Source of the DNA: Nemertoderma westbladi
Taxonomy: Eukaryota > Xenacoelomorpha > Nemertodermatida > Nemertodermatidae
DNA: 64,000 nucleotides
Direction of reading: 5' to 3'
Assembly (NCBI GenBank): GCA_032718475.1
Contig: JAUCBJ010002506.1
Coordinates: 1 to 64,000, forward strand
Position 1 is the first letter of the stretch. The number at the start of each line of letters is the position of its first letter. Positions 18,013 through 29,654 of this stretch are shown here, one piece after another. A model generated the notes under the pieces. It saw nothing but the letters and a program-made list of their open reading frames with translations, did no database searches and was not told the origin of the DNA. A program made the translations under genes and the position numbers.

Positions 18013-18456
18013 TCAAGAATCAATGATATTATCAACATATTCAACATTATCTGTTGATTCTTCAGGTTCGACAAAGGATTCTTTTGAAATCATTACAATA
18101 AGGAAAGACATAATTTCGTAGGGGCTATGCCGATTTAGCCGTATTTCAAACTTTTCACCAGCTTCGTTGTATTGTGTAATAACAATTAACCCCTCTATCA
18201 TGGATAATAGTAAGATGTTGATTAATTTTCCCTCATGCTCAACTTTCAGGTTGTAATCTAAGAGATGAATACTATTATCAGAAGCATCAATATCAATTGA
18301 GCTTAAAACTTTCCTGGCTTTTTCAGAAAACTCAATTTTATATTTATCATCTCCCCGACGGTAAATTGTATAATCAATAACAATATAGGCTTCACCATCT
18401 TCTGCAAAAAATGAATGCCTTACTATTGGCATAACCATATCGGAATCAGAAGACAT
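18013..18456 (-). CDS. Unknown acidic 147-aa Polinton protein
   Basis: The start is MSSDSDMVM after an AT-rich leader; the protein ends in an acidic tail (VEPEESTDNVEYVDNIIDS). The centre is beta-rich with two similar halves. Residues about 22-50 are IVIDYTIYRRGDDKYKIEF plus a helix. Residues about 78-120 are LIVITQYNEAGEKFEIRL followed by a helix. This strand-turn-strand-helix duplication faintly resembles the PC4 fold, but the match is weak. It is the first gene of the minus-strand block, next to the right end of the element. Confidence 0.5.
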   Translation of the reverse strand: MSSDSDMVMPIVRHSFFAEDGEAYIVIDYTIYRRGDDKYKIEFSEKARKVLSSIDIDASDNSIHLLDYNLKVEHEGKLINILLLSMIEGLIVITQYNEAGEKFEIRLNRHSPYEIMSFLIVMISKESFVEPEESTDNVEYVDNIIDS

Positions 18457-19172
18457 TATTTAATTTATTTTATTGTAAATCAAACAAACAAAGTAAAAAC
18501 TTTTAAACTAAAACCATTACAAATGATTAATTGTGATTAAAGCAAGAGATTATATATACAAGATATTTTCAAAAATAATACAGGTCTTAAACTGAGAAAT
18601 AGCCTAAATTCGGTTTATTGATTGGTTGATTAGCCGGTAGGGAACTACTGTATAAACAAAAATTATTTGGTTCTGCGTAATAATAATAATAATAATCACT
18701 AATGCTCGTATACGCGTAGCTGGAACGTGGCGGAATTTCATGTATCATACTGGTTGGTTTGTTGATTTGGCGACAGCAGTCGTGGAGTTGGCAATCAATA
18801 TAATATAATATATGCGTGATGCGTGTAGATGGCCACGTCGTCACCATATACAGTATACAGTGGTGGTGGTAACGTGGCAGTGGTGGTAACATGGCGAAAA
18901 GGTGAATAACATTAGGGTTAGTCAGTTAGTCAGTAGTCGACATCGCGGTGGTAACGTGGCGAAAAGGTGAATAACCGTAGGGTTAGTCAATCAGTCGAGT
19001 AAGGCGGGCATCGCGAGGTTAGGCTACGCTACGATTGGTTGATGGCAACTGCCGATGGTGACATATGGCGCGCACGCATCTAAATTTAGCATTTTTAATA
19101 GCCCTCCGAGTGGTATGCCCATAGCCCAAGCTAGGGAGGACTTACAACAAGGACCATTCTTCTTCTACTACT
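18457..19172. other. Right terminal region of Polinton with a short tandem duplication
   Basis: No gene is seen. About 18883-18950 and 18948-19015 are two near-identical copies containing GGTGGTAAC.TGGCGAAAAGGTGAATAAC and TAGGGTTAGTCA. The terminal inverted repeat of the element should lie here but cannot be confirmed without the left end. Confidence 0.4.
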
Positions 19173-19352
19173 TACACAGTGAGATTGCCCTGAATACGTT
19201 TGTGGTTTGATGATAGAAGATACACAGTGAGATTGCCCTGAATAAGTTTGTGGTTTGGTGATAGAAGATACACAGTGAGATTGCCCTGAATAAGTTTGTG
19301 GTTTGGTGATAGAAGATACACAGTGAGATTGCCCTGAATAAGTTTGTGGTTT
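19173..19352. repeat. 48-bp tandem repeat, 3.7 copies
   Basis: Units start at 19173, 19221, 19269 and 19317, each beginning TACACAGTGAGATTGCCCTG. The same repeat occurs at 32.1-32.4 kb with more copies, marking the left edge of the duplicated zinc-finger block. Confidence 0.9.
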
Positions 19353-19610
19353 GTTGTTTAATTCATTACTGGATTCTAAACTTATAATAATATAACGAAA
19401 GCGGTAAAACCCATTACTTTAGAAGATACAATAGATTATAATGTCTTCTATAGATACATAATTATTATACAAAACCGCAATCCTATATTTTTTATTATTT
19501 TTATTTTTAAAGTTTATCTTCAGTGGGAAGCCCAACACAACACACAGTTATCATATACGTTCCTGCACTCCTGAGTGAATCCATTTGTGGATGTTACCCG
19601 TTATTCATCC

Positions 19611-21122
19611 CTAATCCATTCCTGCTGAGCTGTCGCATACATCGGGCTGCTCTGCAGAATGAATCATCTTTTCGTGTCTCTTTAAGGCTATACTTGTTTT
19701 GATTCGCTTCTCGCAAGTATCAATATCAATATTACATACAAACTTCAGCTCTGTTGAATGTGTCTCTTTATGTTGTGTTAGAAGTGACATTTTATAGAAT
19801 CCTTTCTCGCAAATATCACATACAAACTTCGGTTCTGAATGCTTCCGTTTGTGTTCGCATAAGGAGCTTCTTGTTTTGAATCGCTTCTGGCAAGTATCAA
19901 TATTACATGCAAACGCCTTCTCATCCGAATGCGTCAGTTCGTGTTGGGTTAGAACTTCCTTTGTTTTAAATGGTTTACCGCAAATTTTACATACAAACGC
20001 CCTCACGTCGGTGTGTATCCTCTTGTGTCGAATCAGATATGGTATTGTAGAGAATCGCTTCTCGCAAATATCACATACAAACTTCGGTTCCGAATGCTTC
20101 CGTTTGTGATAGTATAAGGCTATACTTGTTTTGAATCCCTTCTCGCAAGTATCAATATTACATACAAACTTCAGCGCTGTTGAATGTGTCTCTTTATGTT
20201 GTGTTAGAAGTGACATTTTATAGAATCCTTTCTCGCAAATATCACATACAAACTTCGGTTCCGAATGCTTCCGTTTGTGTTCGCATAAGGAGGTTCTTGT
20301 TTTGAATCGCTTCTGGCAAGTATCAATATTACATGCAAACGTCTTCTCATCCGAATGCGTCAGTTCGTGTTGGGTTAGAACTTCCTTTGTTTTAAATGGT
20401 TTACTGCAAATTTTACATACAAACGCCCTCACGTCGGTGTGTATCCTCTTGTGTCGAATCAGACATGCCATTGTAGAGAATCCCTTCCCGCAAGTTTCGC
20501 ATACAAACTTCAGCTCAGATGAATGTGTCTTTTTGTGTTGTGTTAGACGTGAAATTCTATAGAATCCTTTCTCGCAAATATCACATGCAATCTTCGGTTC
20601 CGAATGCTTTTGTTTGTGTTCGGATAAGGAGCTTCTATTTTTGTATCGCTTTTGGCAAGTATCAATATGACATACAAACCGTCCCTCATCCGAATGTGTC
20701 TTCTTGTGTTGGGTTAGGTCGCCCTTTCCTTTGAATAGCCGGCTTCCCGAATGTGATAACCCACTACCGGTGGTATCCATACTTGTACCACTTACTGTTC
20801 CACTATTAACGGTATCCATAATGGTAGCATTTGCTGATCTACTGGCATCAATTATTAATCTACTACAACCCATGTCGACAACACTTGGTAATATACCCGT
20901 TGAAACGCAGGGGTTTTCCACACTTTGTTGTTGTGAGCCAATACTAATTGGTAGCAAATTGGGATTAATTGTTTCTGGTGGTGTTAAAGGAGGAAAATGA
21001 TCATTGCCAGTTTCTGACCCACTAACGCTATCTATATTATGAGAATATTCCAATGTACTAAAATCAAAATCAATACCACTCTGTAAGATTTTGTATATAT
21101 GTTCTATATACTTATCTTCCAT
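19611..21122 (-). CDS. C2H2 zinc-finger protein, 12 fingers, intronless
   Basis: This 503-aa protein has an acidic, Ser/Pro-rich N-terminus (about 1-120), one degenerate finger lacking cysteines (RLFKGKGDLTQHKKTH), then 12 C2H2 fingers to the C-terminus. Fingers alternate between C-x2-C and C-x4-C spacing (CDIC and CNIDTC types), with H-x3-H. The last has C-x6-C and H-x4-H. Linkers are HSEPKF, HSSELKF, HTDVRAF and HSDEKxF rather than the classic TGEKP. A five-finger block is repeated at a 426-bp offset with nearly identical DNA, indicating a recent internal duplication. It is probably a nuclear DNA-binding regulator; the target is unknown. It sits in a segmental duplication with a frameshifted sister at 32.7 kb. 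Confidence 0.85.
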   Translation of the reverse strand: MEDKYIEHIYKILQSGIDFDFSTLEYSHNIDSVSGSETGNDHFPPLTPPETINPNLLPISIGSQQQSVENPCVSTGILPSVVDMGCSRLIIDASRSANATIMDTVNSGTVSGTSMDTTGSGLSHSGSRLFKGKGDLTQHKKTHSDEGRFVCHIDTCQKRYKNRSSLSEHKQKHSEPKIACDICEKGFYRISRLTQHKKTHSSELKFVCETCGKGFSTMACLIRHKRIHTDVRAFVCKICSKPFKTKEVLTQHELTHSDEKTFACNIDTCQKRFKTRTSLCEHKRKHSEPKFVCDICEKGFYKMSLLTQHKETHSTALKFVCNIDTCEKGFKTSIALYYHKRKHSEPKFVCDICEKRFSTIPYLIRHKRIHTDVRAFVCKICGKPFKTKEVLTQHELTHSDEKAFACNIDTCQKRFKTRSSLCEHKRKHSEPKFVCDICEKGFYKMSLLTQHKETHSTELKFVCNIDIDTCEKRIKTSIALKRHEKMIHSAEQPDVCDSSAGMD

Positions 21123-22215
21123 ATTATGAGGCTGATGTTCTACTGCCCAGATATTTCAAATCGTGAACCCACCACAATGCAATTGGCCTACTAATATATG
21201 TAATGTGTGACCTTGTGTTAACTTTACGTTCATAGCATTTTTTGGGAATATGTTAGATTACAGTAGTCCTTCTATAAGAACAAACATGCAGTACTATTAG
21301 AACAAATTGTACTCATGGGCGGTACTCCAACCTTCAAAACAATAAAGATACATCAACGGTTGGGAACTCTTCCATATTTAGCTAGCATTACAAATCTATA
21401 CCAATTGAAAGAATGAAGACCCAAATAACTTTTTCGAAGGATTAGAATATGAAAATAATGTAAAAAAACATCAGTACATTACAGAACCTACCCATGCCAG
21501 AATGCTATTTATTGATATTGATGGTATAATTACTTATTACATAACGTACATTAGCTAAATATTTTGTTTCTGGAACAATATCCATTTGATCTCCTAGTTT
21601 CATTATTTAATAACTATTTTTATTACATCATTGTGTGCAAAGTAGCACTTTGCAGCGTTATGTCCCGAGTTTATTTATGTAACGTGCGAGCGCAGCGAGG
21701 GAGGTCTACATAAATATGCAAGATCTTTAACGCTGAAAAGTGACCTTTGCACACAATTATGTATGTAATTTTGTTAGGCCTACATTATGTCAACTTATCA
21801 GAGCTCGGTATGTGAAGAAAGGATTTTGTGGATGCTCATTTAAATATTTTACTCATGTACTATTTCGAATATAAGTGAAATTTATTAACAGATACACAGT
21901 ATTAATTATACATTTATATCATTATATCTAACTAAAGTTTATTGTTGTTATCTCCTGTATGGATGTGATAAAACTTTGGTCCATCTTGACCTTGGTCGAC
22001 TTAAGCAAACTGAGTCATCATCTGTGTATGTTCAGTTTTACTGAACACTGTCGCCATTTTCTTTGCTCATTTTCTCTAAAGTGTCGTCTATTGGACTTTC
22101 GACATAATGGAATACAGTAGGACTGCATGTTAATGTTAAACAATTATTTACATACAGTAGCTAGTCCTGTAGCCCCGTCACTGCAAACTGGATAATAAAG
22201 CAGTATGCATTAACA
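21123..22215. other. Non-coding part of duplicated block A
   Basis: No gene is seen. The region matches 33945-34990 along most of its length, and its last 300 bp also match 35125-35452. It contains a CAAAGTAGCACTTTGCAGCG hairpin motif at about 21640 followed by CGAGCGCAGCGAGGGAGG, a small MITE-like repeat that also appears in block B. Confidence 0.6.
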
Positions 22216-22224
22216 TAAATTCCT

Positions 22225-22490
22225 TCTTCCCACATTCCCATCAACCCACATTCCCATCCACCCACATTCCCACCCACCCACCTTCCCATCCACCCATCCA
22301 CCTTCCCATCCACCCACCCACCTTCCCATCCACCCACCCACCTTCCCATCCACCCACCCACCTTCCCATCCACCCACCCACCTTCCCATCCACCCATCCA
22401 CCTTCCCATCCACCTTCCCATCCACCCACCCACCTTCCCATCCACCCACCCATCTTCCCATCCACCCACCCACCCACCTTCTCACTCACC
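22225..22490. repeat. 20-bp minisatellite (CCTTCCCATCCACCCACCCA)n
   Basis: About 13 copies with truncated variants of 12 and 16 bp. The minus-strand ORFs seen across it are artefacts of the repeat. Confidence 0.95.
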
Positions 22491-23059
22491 GTCCGACCGA
22501 CTGATCAACAAACCACCCCCCTCAAAAAAGAGGACTACGCGCAGCATGTGAATTCCAAAATACCCCCATGTGAACTGTTTGGGAAGATGGTCGAAAATAC
22601 TAAAGTTGCCTAATGATAGTGAATGGGCCAAATTCCTGTCCGATGTGTTTTTCGCTGGCAAGTTAATGACAAGTTAATTATAAACACTTTCATCTCATCC
22701 CAAACTAGCGTAGTGGATAACATGTTGGGTTATGAATGTAAAGGCCGTTGTTTCGATCGAAAATATGTCGCCCTGCGCTATTTGGTAGTGTGAAATTAAT
22801 TTTATAATAATAAATTAAATTATATACATTGTGTTTATTTAACCAAATGGTAAACAATTCCAAAACCGCGAAATACAATATATCAAGTCACATTGTGTCA
22901 TTGCGTGAATGTAACCAACACATAGAACACATTCGTGGGGCCTTCACGCAGCACCAGACTGCATACGTACACGTACCAAGTTTGGTTTAATTTTATCAAT
23001 GATTGACCGACGTATTAGTGATCGAAAATTTACGAAACGAGAGACAACTCGTTAATGGT
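22491..23059. other. Unannotated intergenic sequence
   Basis: No convincing ORF, RNA gene or repeat is seen. Confidence 0.4.
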
Positions 23060-23084
23060 AACCCTATACTGAGCGCTGTGTACA

Positions 23085-23241
23085 AGACATCAATCAAGAT
23101 GGATGAAAGACCATTTTCTGAAAATGAACGCTGATAAAACTGAGATCCTTCACACTGCAGTCACGTTCAGGTAAACAGTTAGCGCCCCCAAGCGTACAAA
23201 TCGGTAACGACTTATTAACCTGTAGTGATAAAGCGGGTAAC
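23085..23241 (+). mobile_element. CR1/L2-type LINE reverse transcriptase fragment
   Basis: Conceptual translation with one or two frameshifts gives WMKDHFLKMNADKTEILH (from about 23100) and then APPSVQIGNDLLTCSDKAGN running into the minisatellite. This is the C-terminal reverse-transcriptase signature of CR1/L2-like non-LTR elements (a 'W..N.LKLN.DKTE' block, then 'SDKARNLGV..D'). It is decayed and truncated on both sides. Confidence 0.75.
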
Positions 23242-26200
23242 ATAGGTTTAATAATGGATCCCAATCCCATTTATTCGAAACAAGTATCCGCAACAAATAT
23301 AGGTTTAATAATGGATCCCAATCCCATTTATTCGAAACAAGTATCCTCAACAAATATACGTTTAATAAAGGATCCCAATCTCATTTATTCGAAACAAGTA
23401 TCCTCAACAAATATACGTTTAATAAAGGATCCCAATCTCATTTATTCGAAACAAGTATCCGCAACAAATATAGGTTTAATAATGGATCCCAATCTCATTT
23501 ATTCGAAACAAGTATCCGCAACAAATATAGGTTTAATAATGGATCCCAATCTCATTTATTCGAAACAAGTATCCGCAACAAATATAGGTTTAATAATGGA
23601 TCCCAATCTCATTTATTCGAAACAAGTATCCGCAACAAATATAGGTTTAATAATGGATCCCAATCCCATTTATTCGAAACAAGTATCCGCAACAAATATA
23701 GGTTTAATAATGGATCCCAATCCCATTTATTCGAAACAAGTATCCTCAACAAATATACGTTTAATAAAGGATCCCAATCTCATTTATTCGAAACAAGTAT
23801 CCGCAACAAATATAGGTTTAATAATGGATCCCAATCCCATTTATTCGAAACAAGTATCCGCAACAAATATAGGTTTAATAATGGATCCCAATCTCATTTA
23901 TTCGAAACAAGTATCCGCAACAAATATAGGTTTAATAATGGATCCCAATCTCATTTATTCGAAACAAGTATCCGCAACAAATATAGGTTTAATAATGGAT
24001 CCCAATCTCATTTATTCGAAACAAGTATCCGCAACAAATATAGGTTTAATAATGGATCCCAATCCCATTTATTCGAAACAAGTATCCTCAACAAATATAC
24101 GTTTAATAAAGGATCCCAATCTCATTTATTCGAAACAAGTATCCGCAACAAATATAGGTTTAATAATGGATCCCAATCTCATTTATTCGAAACAAGTATC
24201 CGCAACAAATATAGGTTTAATAATGGATCCCAATCCCATTTATTCGAAACAAGTATCCTCAACAAATATACGTTTAATAAAGGATCCCAATCTCATTTAT
24301 TCGAAACAAGTATCCGCAACAAATATAGGTTTAATAATGGATCCCAATCTCATTTATTCGAAACAAGTATCCGCAACAAATATAGGTTTAATAATGGATC
24401 CCAATCTCATTTATTCGAAACAAGTATCCGCAACAAATATAGGTTTAATAATGGATCCCAATCTCATTTATTCGAAACAAGTATCCGCAACAAATATAAG
24501 TTTAATAATGGATCCCAATCTCATTTATTCGAAACAAGTATCCGCAACAAATATAGGTTTAATAATGGATCCCAATCTCATTTATTCGAAACAAGTATCC
24601 GCAACAAATATAGGTTTAATAATGGATCCCAATCTCATTTATTCGAAACAAGTATCCGCAACAAATATAGGTTTAATAATGGATCCCAATCTCATTTATT
24701 CGAAACAAGTATCCGCAACAAATATAGGTTTAATAATGGATCCCAATCCCATTTATTCGAAACAAGTATCCTCAACAAATATACGTTTAATAAAGGATCC
24801 CAATCTCATTTATTCGAAACAAGTATCCGCAACAAATATAGGTTTAATAATGGATCCCAATCTCATTTATTCGAAACAAGTATCCGCAACAAATATAGGT
24901 TTAATAATGGATCCCAATCCCATTTATTCGAAACAAGTATCCTCAACAAATATACGTTTAATAAAGGATCCCAATCTCATTTATTCGAAACAAGTATCCG
25001 CAACAAATATAGGTTTAATAATGGATCCCAATCTCATTTATTCGAAACAAGTATCCGCAACAAATATAGGTTTAATAATGGATCCCAATCTCATTTATTC
25101 GAAACAAGTATCCGCAACAAATATAGGTTTAATAATGGATCCCAATCTCATTTATTCGAAACAAGTATCCGCAACAAATATAGGTTTAATAATGGATCCC
25201 AATCTCATTTATTCGAAACAAGTATCCGCAACAAATATAGGTTTAATAATGGATCCCAATCTCATTTATTCGAAACAAGTATCCGCAACAAATATAGGTT
25301 TAATAATGGATCCCAATCTCATTTATTCGAAACAAGTATCCGTAACAAATATAGGTTTAATAATGGATCCCAATCTCATTTATTCGAAACAAGTATCCGC
25401 AACAAATATAGGTTTAATAATGGATCCCAATCTCATTTATTCGAAACAAGTATCCGCAACAAATATAGGTTTAATAATGGATCCCAATCTCATTTATTCG
25501 AAACAAGTATCCGCAACAAATATAGGTTTAATAATGGATCCCAATCTCATTTATTCGAAACAAGTATCCGCAACAAATATAGGTTTAATAATGGATCCCA
25601 ATCTCATTTATTCGAAACAAGTATCCGCAACAAATATAGGTTTAATAATGGATCCCAATCCCATTTATTCGAAACAAGTATCCGCAACAAATATAGGTTT
25701 AATAATGGATCCCAATCTCATTTATTCGAAACAAGTATCCGTAACAAATATAGGTTTAATAATGGATCCCAATCTCATTTATTCGAAACAAGTATCCGTA
25801 ACAAATATAGGTTTAATAATGGATCCCCATCTCATTTATTCGAAACAAGTATCCGCAACAAATATAGGTTTAATAATGGATCCCAATCTCATTTATTCGA
25901 AACAAGTATCCGTAACAAATATAGGTTTAATAATGGATCCCCATCTCATTTATTCGAAACAAGTATCCGCAACAAATATAGGTTTAATAATGGATCCCAA
26001 TCTCATTTATTCGAAACAAGTATCCGTAACAAATATAGGTTTAATAATGGATCCCAATCTCATTTATTCGAAACAAGTATCCGCAACAAATATAGGTTTA
26101 ATAATGGATCCCAATCTCATTTATTCGAAACAAGTATCCGTAACAAATATAGGTTTAATAATGGATCCCAATCTCATTTATTCGAAACAAGTATCCGCAA

Positions 26201-27572
26201 CAAATATACGTTTAATAATGGATCCCAATCTCATTTATTCGAAACAAGTATCCGCAACAAATATAGGATTAATAATGGATCCCAATCTCATTTATTCGAA
26301 ACAAGTATCCGTAACAAATATAGGTTTAATAATGGATCCCAATCTCATTTATTCGAAACAAGTATCCGCAACAAATATAGGTTTAATAATGGATCCCAAT
26401 CTCATTTATTCGAAACAAGTATCCGTAACAAATATAGGTTTAATAATGGATCCCAATCTCATTTATTCGAAACAAGTATCCGCAACAAATATAGGATTAA
26501 TAATGGATCCCAATCTCATTTATTCGAAACAAGTATCCGCAACAAATATAGGTTTAATAATGGATCCCAATCTCATTTATTCGAAACAAGTATCCGTAAC
26601 AAATATAGGTTTAATAATGGATCCCAATCTCATTTATTCGAAACAAGTATCCGTAACAAATATAGGTTTAATAATGGATCCCAATCTCATTTATTCGAAA
26701 CAAGTATCCGTAACAAATATAGGTTTAATAATAGATCCCAATCTCATTTATTCGAAACAAGTATCCGTAACAAATATAGGTTTAATAATGTATCCCAATC
26801 TCATTTATTCGAAACAAGTATCCGCAACAAATATAGGTTTAATAATGGATCCCAATCTCATTTATTCGAAACAAGTATCCGTAACAAATATAGGTTTAAT
26901 AATGGATCCCAATCTCATTTATTCGAAACAAGTATCCGCAACAAATATAGGTTTAATAATGGATCCCAATCTCATTTATTCGAAACAAGTATCCGTAACA
27001 AATATAGGTTTAATAATAGATCCCAATCTCATTTATTCGAAACAAGTATCCGTAACAAATATAGGTTTAATAATGTATCCCAATCTCATTTATTCGAAAC
27101 AAGTATCCGCAACAAATATAGGTTTAATAATGGATCCCAATCTCATTTATTCGAAACAAGTATCCGTAACAAATATAGGTTTAATAATGGATCCCAATCT
27201 CATTTATTCGAAACAAGTATCCGTAACAAATATAGGTTTAATAATGGATCCCAATCTCATTTATTCGAAACAAGTATCCGTAACAAATATAGGTTTAATA
27301 ATGGATCCCAATCTCATTTATTCGAAACAAGTATCCGTAACAAATATAGGTTTAATAATAGATCCCAATCTCATTTATTCGAAACAAGTATCCGTAACAA
27401 ATATAGGTTTAATAATGTATCCCAATCTCATTTATTCGAAACAAGTATCCGCAACAAATATAGGTTTAATAATGGATCCCAATCTCATTTATTCGAAACA
27501 AGTATCCGTAACAAATATAGGTTTAATAAAGGATCCCAATCTCATTTATTCAAAACAAGTATCCGCAACAAA
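23242..27572. repeat. 57-bp minisatellite, 76 units, seeded from a LINE RT fragment
   Basis: The units are 57 bp (19 codons) and each contains a BamHI site within GGATCCCAATCTCATTTATT. Variants include L/P, A/V, G/R and M/K/I changes, and a three-unit variant block (with ATAGATCCC then ATGTATCCC) recurs at about 26.73, 27.02 and 27.36 kb, showing higher-order duplication. Because 57 is a multiple of 3, one frame stays open for 1,448 codons. The consensus reads IGLIMDPNLIYSKQVSATN, which continues the LINE reverse transcriptase upstream in frame. I treat the long ORF as a by-product, not a gene. Confidence 0.9.
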
Positions 27573-27596
27573 TGTCACATCACCAGTGGTCCATTT

Positions 27597-28265
27597 ATGA
27601 TTGATAACGATATCAACAAAATGGGTTACCGGTACCGGTACTGCGACCGTTTATTAGTTGTTTTACTCTGTCTCTCCTTGTTGGTTCTATGCGATGCCGC
27701 TTCGACAAAATCATACTACGACATTTTGGGAGTCAAAAAAACAGCCACTGAAAAGGAAATAAAACGCGCCTATCATTAACTCGCGGCCAAATGGCACCCG
27801 GATAAGAACCCAGACAACAAAGAGGCGGCCGAGGCCAAATTTATCGAACTGTCCAAGGCGCAGGAGGTGCTGACAGATAAAGAGAAACGCAGATTATACG
27901 ACCAGCATGGAGAAAAGGCCTTCGAGTAGGGAGGCCCTGGGAACGCCGGGTTCCGTGGCAGCGGGTTCTCCGGGTTCGATTTCGACGACATGTTCGAGGG
28001 TTTCTCCTTCGGGTTCGGTGGATCTCCACATCGGAGGGGCGGCGCTCGCGCTGGTGGATTCAAACACTTCGGTGGGGATTCCATGTTCGGGGATTCCATG
28101 TTCGGGGATTCTATGTTTGGGGATTCTATGTTTGGGGATAGCTTCCACACGACCCGGACACATAGACGACAAGCCTCCTCCACTCACTCTTGGACGTCCC
28201 AGTCTTGTAAAACTGTTAGCAAACGGTCGGGGAACACTGTAACCACCTATACTACCTGTACATAA
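27597..28265 (+). pseudogene. DNAJB9: DNAJB9 (ERdj4)-like co-chaperone pseudogene
   Basis: A 223-codon frame, the same length class as DNAJB9, runs from 27597 to TAA 28263-28265. It has a signal peptide (RLLVVLLCLSLLVLCDA), a J domain with YYDILGVKKTATEKEIKRAYH and the HPD motif, and a Gly/Phe-rich region. The C-terminal CKTVSKRSGNTVTTYTTC matches the family's Cys-containing end. Two nonsense codons interrupt it: TAA at 27777-27779 (where Lys is expected in helix II, just before HPD) and TAG at 27927-27929 (start of the G/F region). A 15-bp unit coding GDSMF is repeated about five times. The lack of introns suggests a retrocopy. The functional protein is an ER-lumenal Hsp70 (BiP) co-chaperone. 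Confidence 0.85.
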
Positions 28266-29654
28266 TGTCAACGTAATGCAAAAGTGTAATAATCGAATGG
28301 TTTATGAAAAGTATGTAGTAATTAATTATCCATGTTTGTATGGGTCGAAGTATTTTGGGTGAAACAACCATAATTTTAATAATATATATATATAATTATA
28401 TATATAATAAATAATTTATAAATAAATAATAATATAATAATATATATATAATATAATTTTAATAATAATAATTAGAAAAGTTTTATTTCCTCCTGTACTA
28501 ATTTGGATCGGTCGTGGAATAAACCACTCGGATCAACAATACTGTAAAGTAAAGTGCTACTTTATGCCGCACACATGTAAATAATTACTACGATATTTAA
28601 TATATATAAAATTATAAATAAGGGAAATTATGAATTTTTGATAGTTTTACCTCAACTCCCGTTACTCTTGATTTAGACTAGAGACGTCTCTCCTTCTCCG
28701 TCCAGTTTTTTAACAAATTCTATGGTACAGGCCTCCCGGAGTTTCCTTTTTTTCATTTTTTTAGAATGTCAATTTTCACACATTTTTTTTTTATTTCTTT
28801 TTTTTTGGTTCAGAAGATCAACTCAGGTTGTTGTTCATATTGACAAGGTTAATACAGACATTGACGGGCATATACTGATTTTTTTTTTGATTATGTTTAT
28901 TTTGACAAAAATCACAAGCTATGCTATCATGAAAATGTGGCAGTGGAGGGAACTTTACTATATATTTATTTTCTGAGAGGGGGGGGGGGGGGGGGGGTGA
29001 TATATTATAATTGACACAAAACCCGCCTTGGTGAATAAACATTGTTGATTTTCAATTTAGGGAAAGGAACAGGTTGCAGTTGCAGTCTGTTCTAACCAAA
29101 ACAATAAAAGAAAGCCTATAACACTGTTACAGTTTCATTTTTGCTCGTAATCAGCTTTTATTTGCATCCGTTTTCCCTGGAGATGGTTGAATTTTAATTG
29201 CGTCTAAAAGCATTTTTGTTATGTATATAAATGTAGCCACGACTGGAAATCCGTACCAAAGGTTTTATATCACTTCCAAACTAAAGTACCATTTACAAGT
29301 GTTTGATAAACCATACACCTCTATCAATGCCCGAGCTCAACCACCTCTGACAACTTGGCAAAATGGTGAAAATTTCGTAATATTTTTAAACGTAATTGTT
29401 CTTATTTCATTGATATGTTGATTTATAATAATTATTATAAATCGTTGTTCTATTTCTGTGTTTCTACTTTTTAACTTACTTAAACTTTTATCTCTTCCTG
29501 TCATTTAATACAGTGACGTTTCTTAATAGGCATATCTATATAAGGTTAATGAAATATAATGTTTACTATCCTTTTTTTAAATATAATATCAATTCAGTTT
29601 TTCCCTTTTTTGAACCGTATCCGATCCTTTTCGTCCTTTTTTTTGAACTGCATC
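28266..29654. other. AT-rich intergenic region with long G tract
   Basis: No gene is seen. TA-rich low complexity at 28377-28460, a T-rich tract at 28745-28810 and an uninterrupted run of about 19 G at 28979-28997. Confidence 0.5.

Larger units (their letters stand above)
1..18500. mobile_element. Maverick/Polinton element (left end outside window, right end approximate)
   Basis: The hallmark gene set is present in one block: protein-primed family B polymerase, retroviral-type integrase, adenovirus-type protease, A32/FtsK-like packaging ATPase, a double-jelly-roll major capsid and penton-like minor capsid proteins. Together these define the Polinton/Maverick class of self-synthesising virus-like transposons. 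Plus-strand replication genes occupy 1-7 kb and minus-strand virion genes 8-18.5 kb. The terminal inverted repeats cannot be identified because the left end is off the window, so the right boundary (somewhere in 18.5-19.1 kb) is an estimate. Several genes are broken (see the individual entries), so this copy looks defective. Confidence 0.9.

Noticed and set aside
18587-18892. 101-aa minus-strand ORF at the right end of the Polinton
   Set aside because: Tyr-runs come from TAATAATAATAA and its low complexity overlaps short duplications; no start context or family resemblance.
22161-22489. Trp/Gly-rich ORFs on the minus strand
   Set aside because: They are translations of the 20-bp minisatellite in three frames.
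23242-27572. CRISPR-like array
   Set aside because: Units are contiguous 57-bp repeats without unique spacers, in a metazoan genome; it is a minisatellite.
27776-28271. Minus-strand and alternate-frame ORFs over the DnaJ-like pseudogene
   Set aside because: GC-rich shadow frames of the real DnaJ-like sequence.
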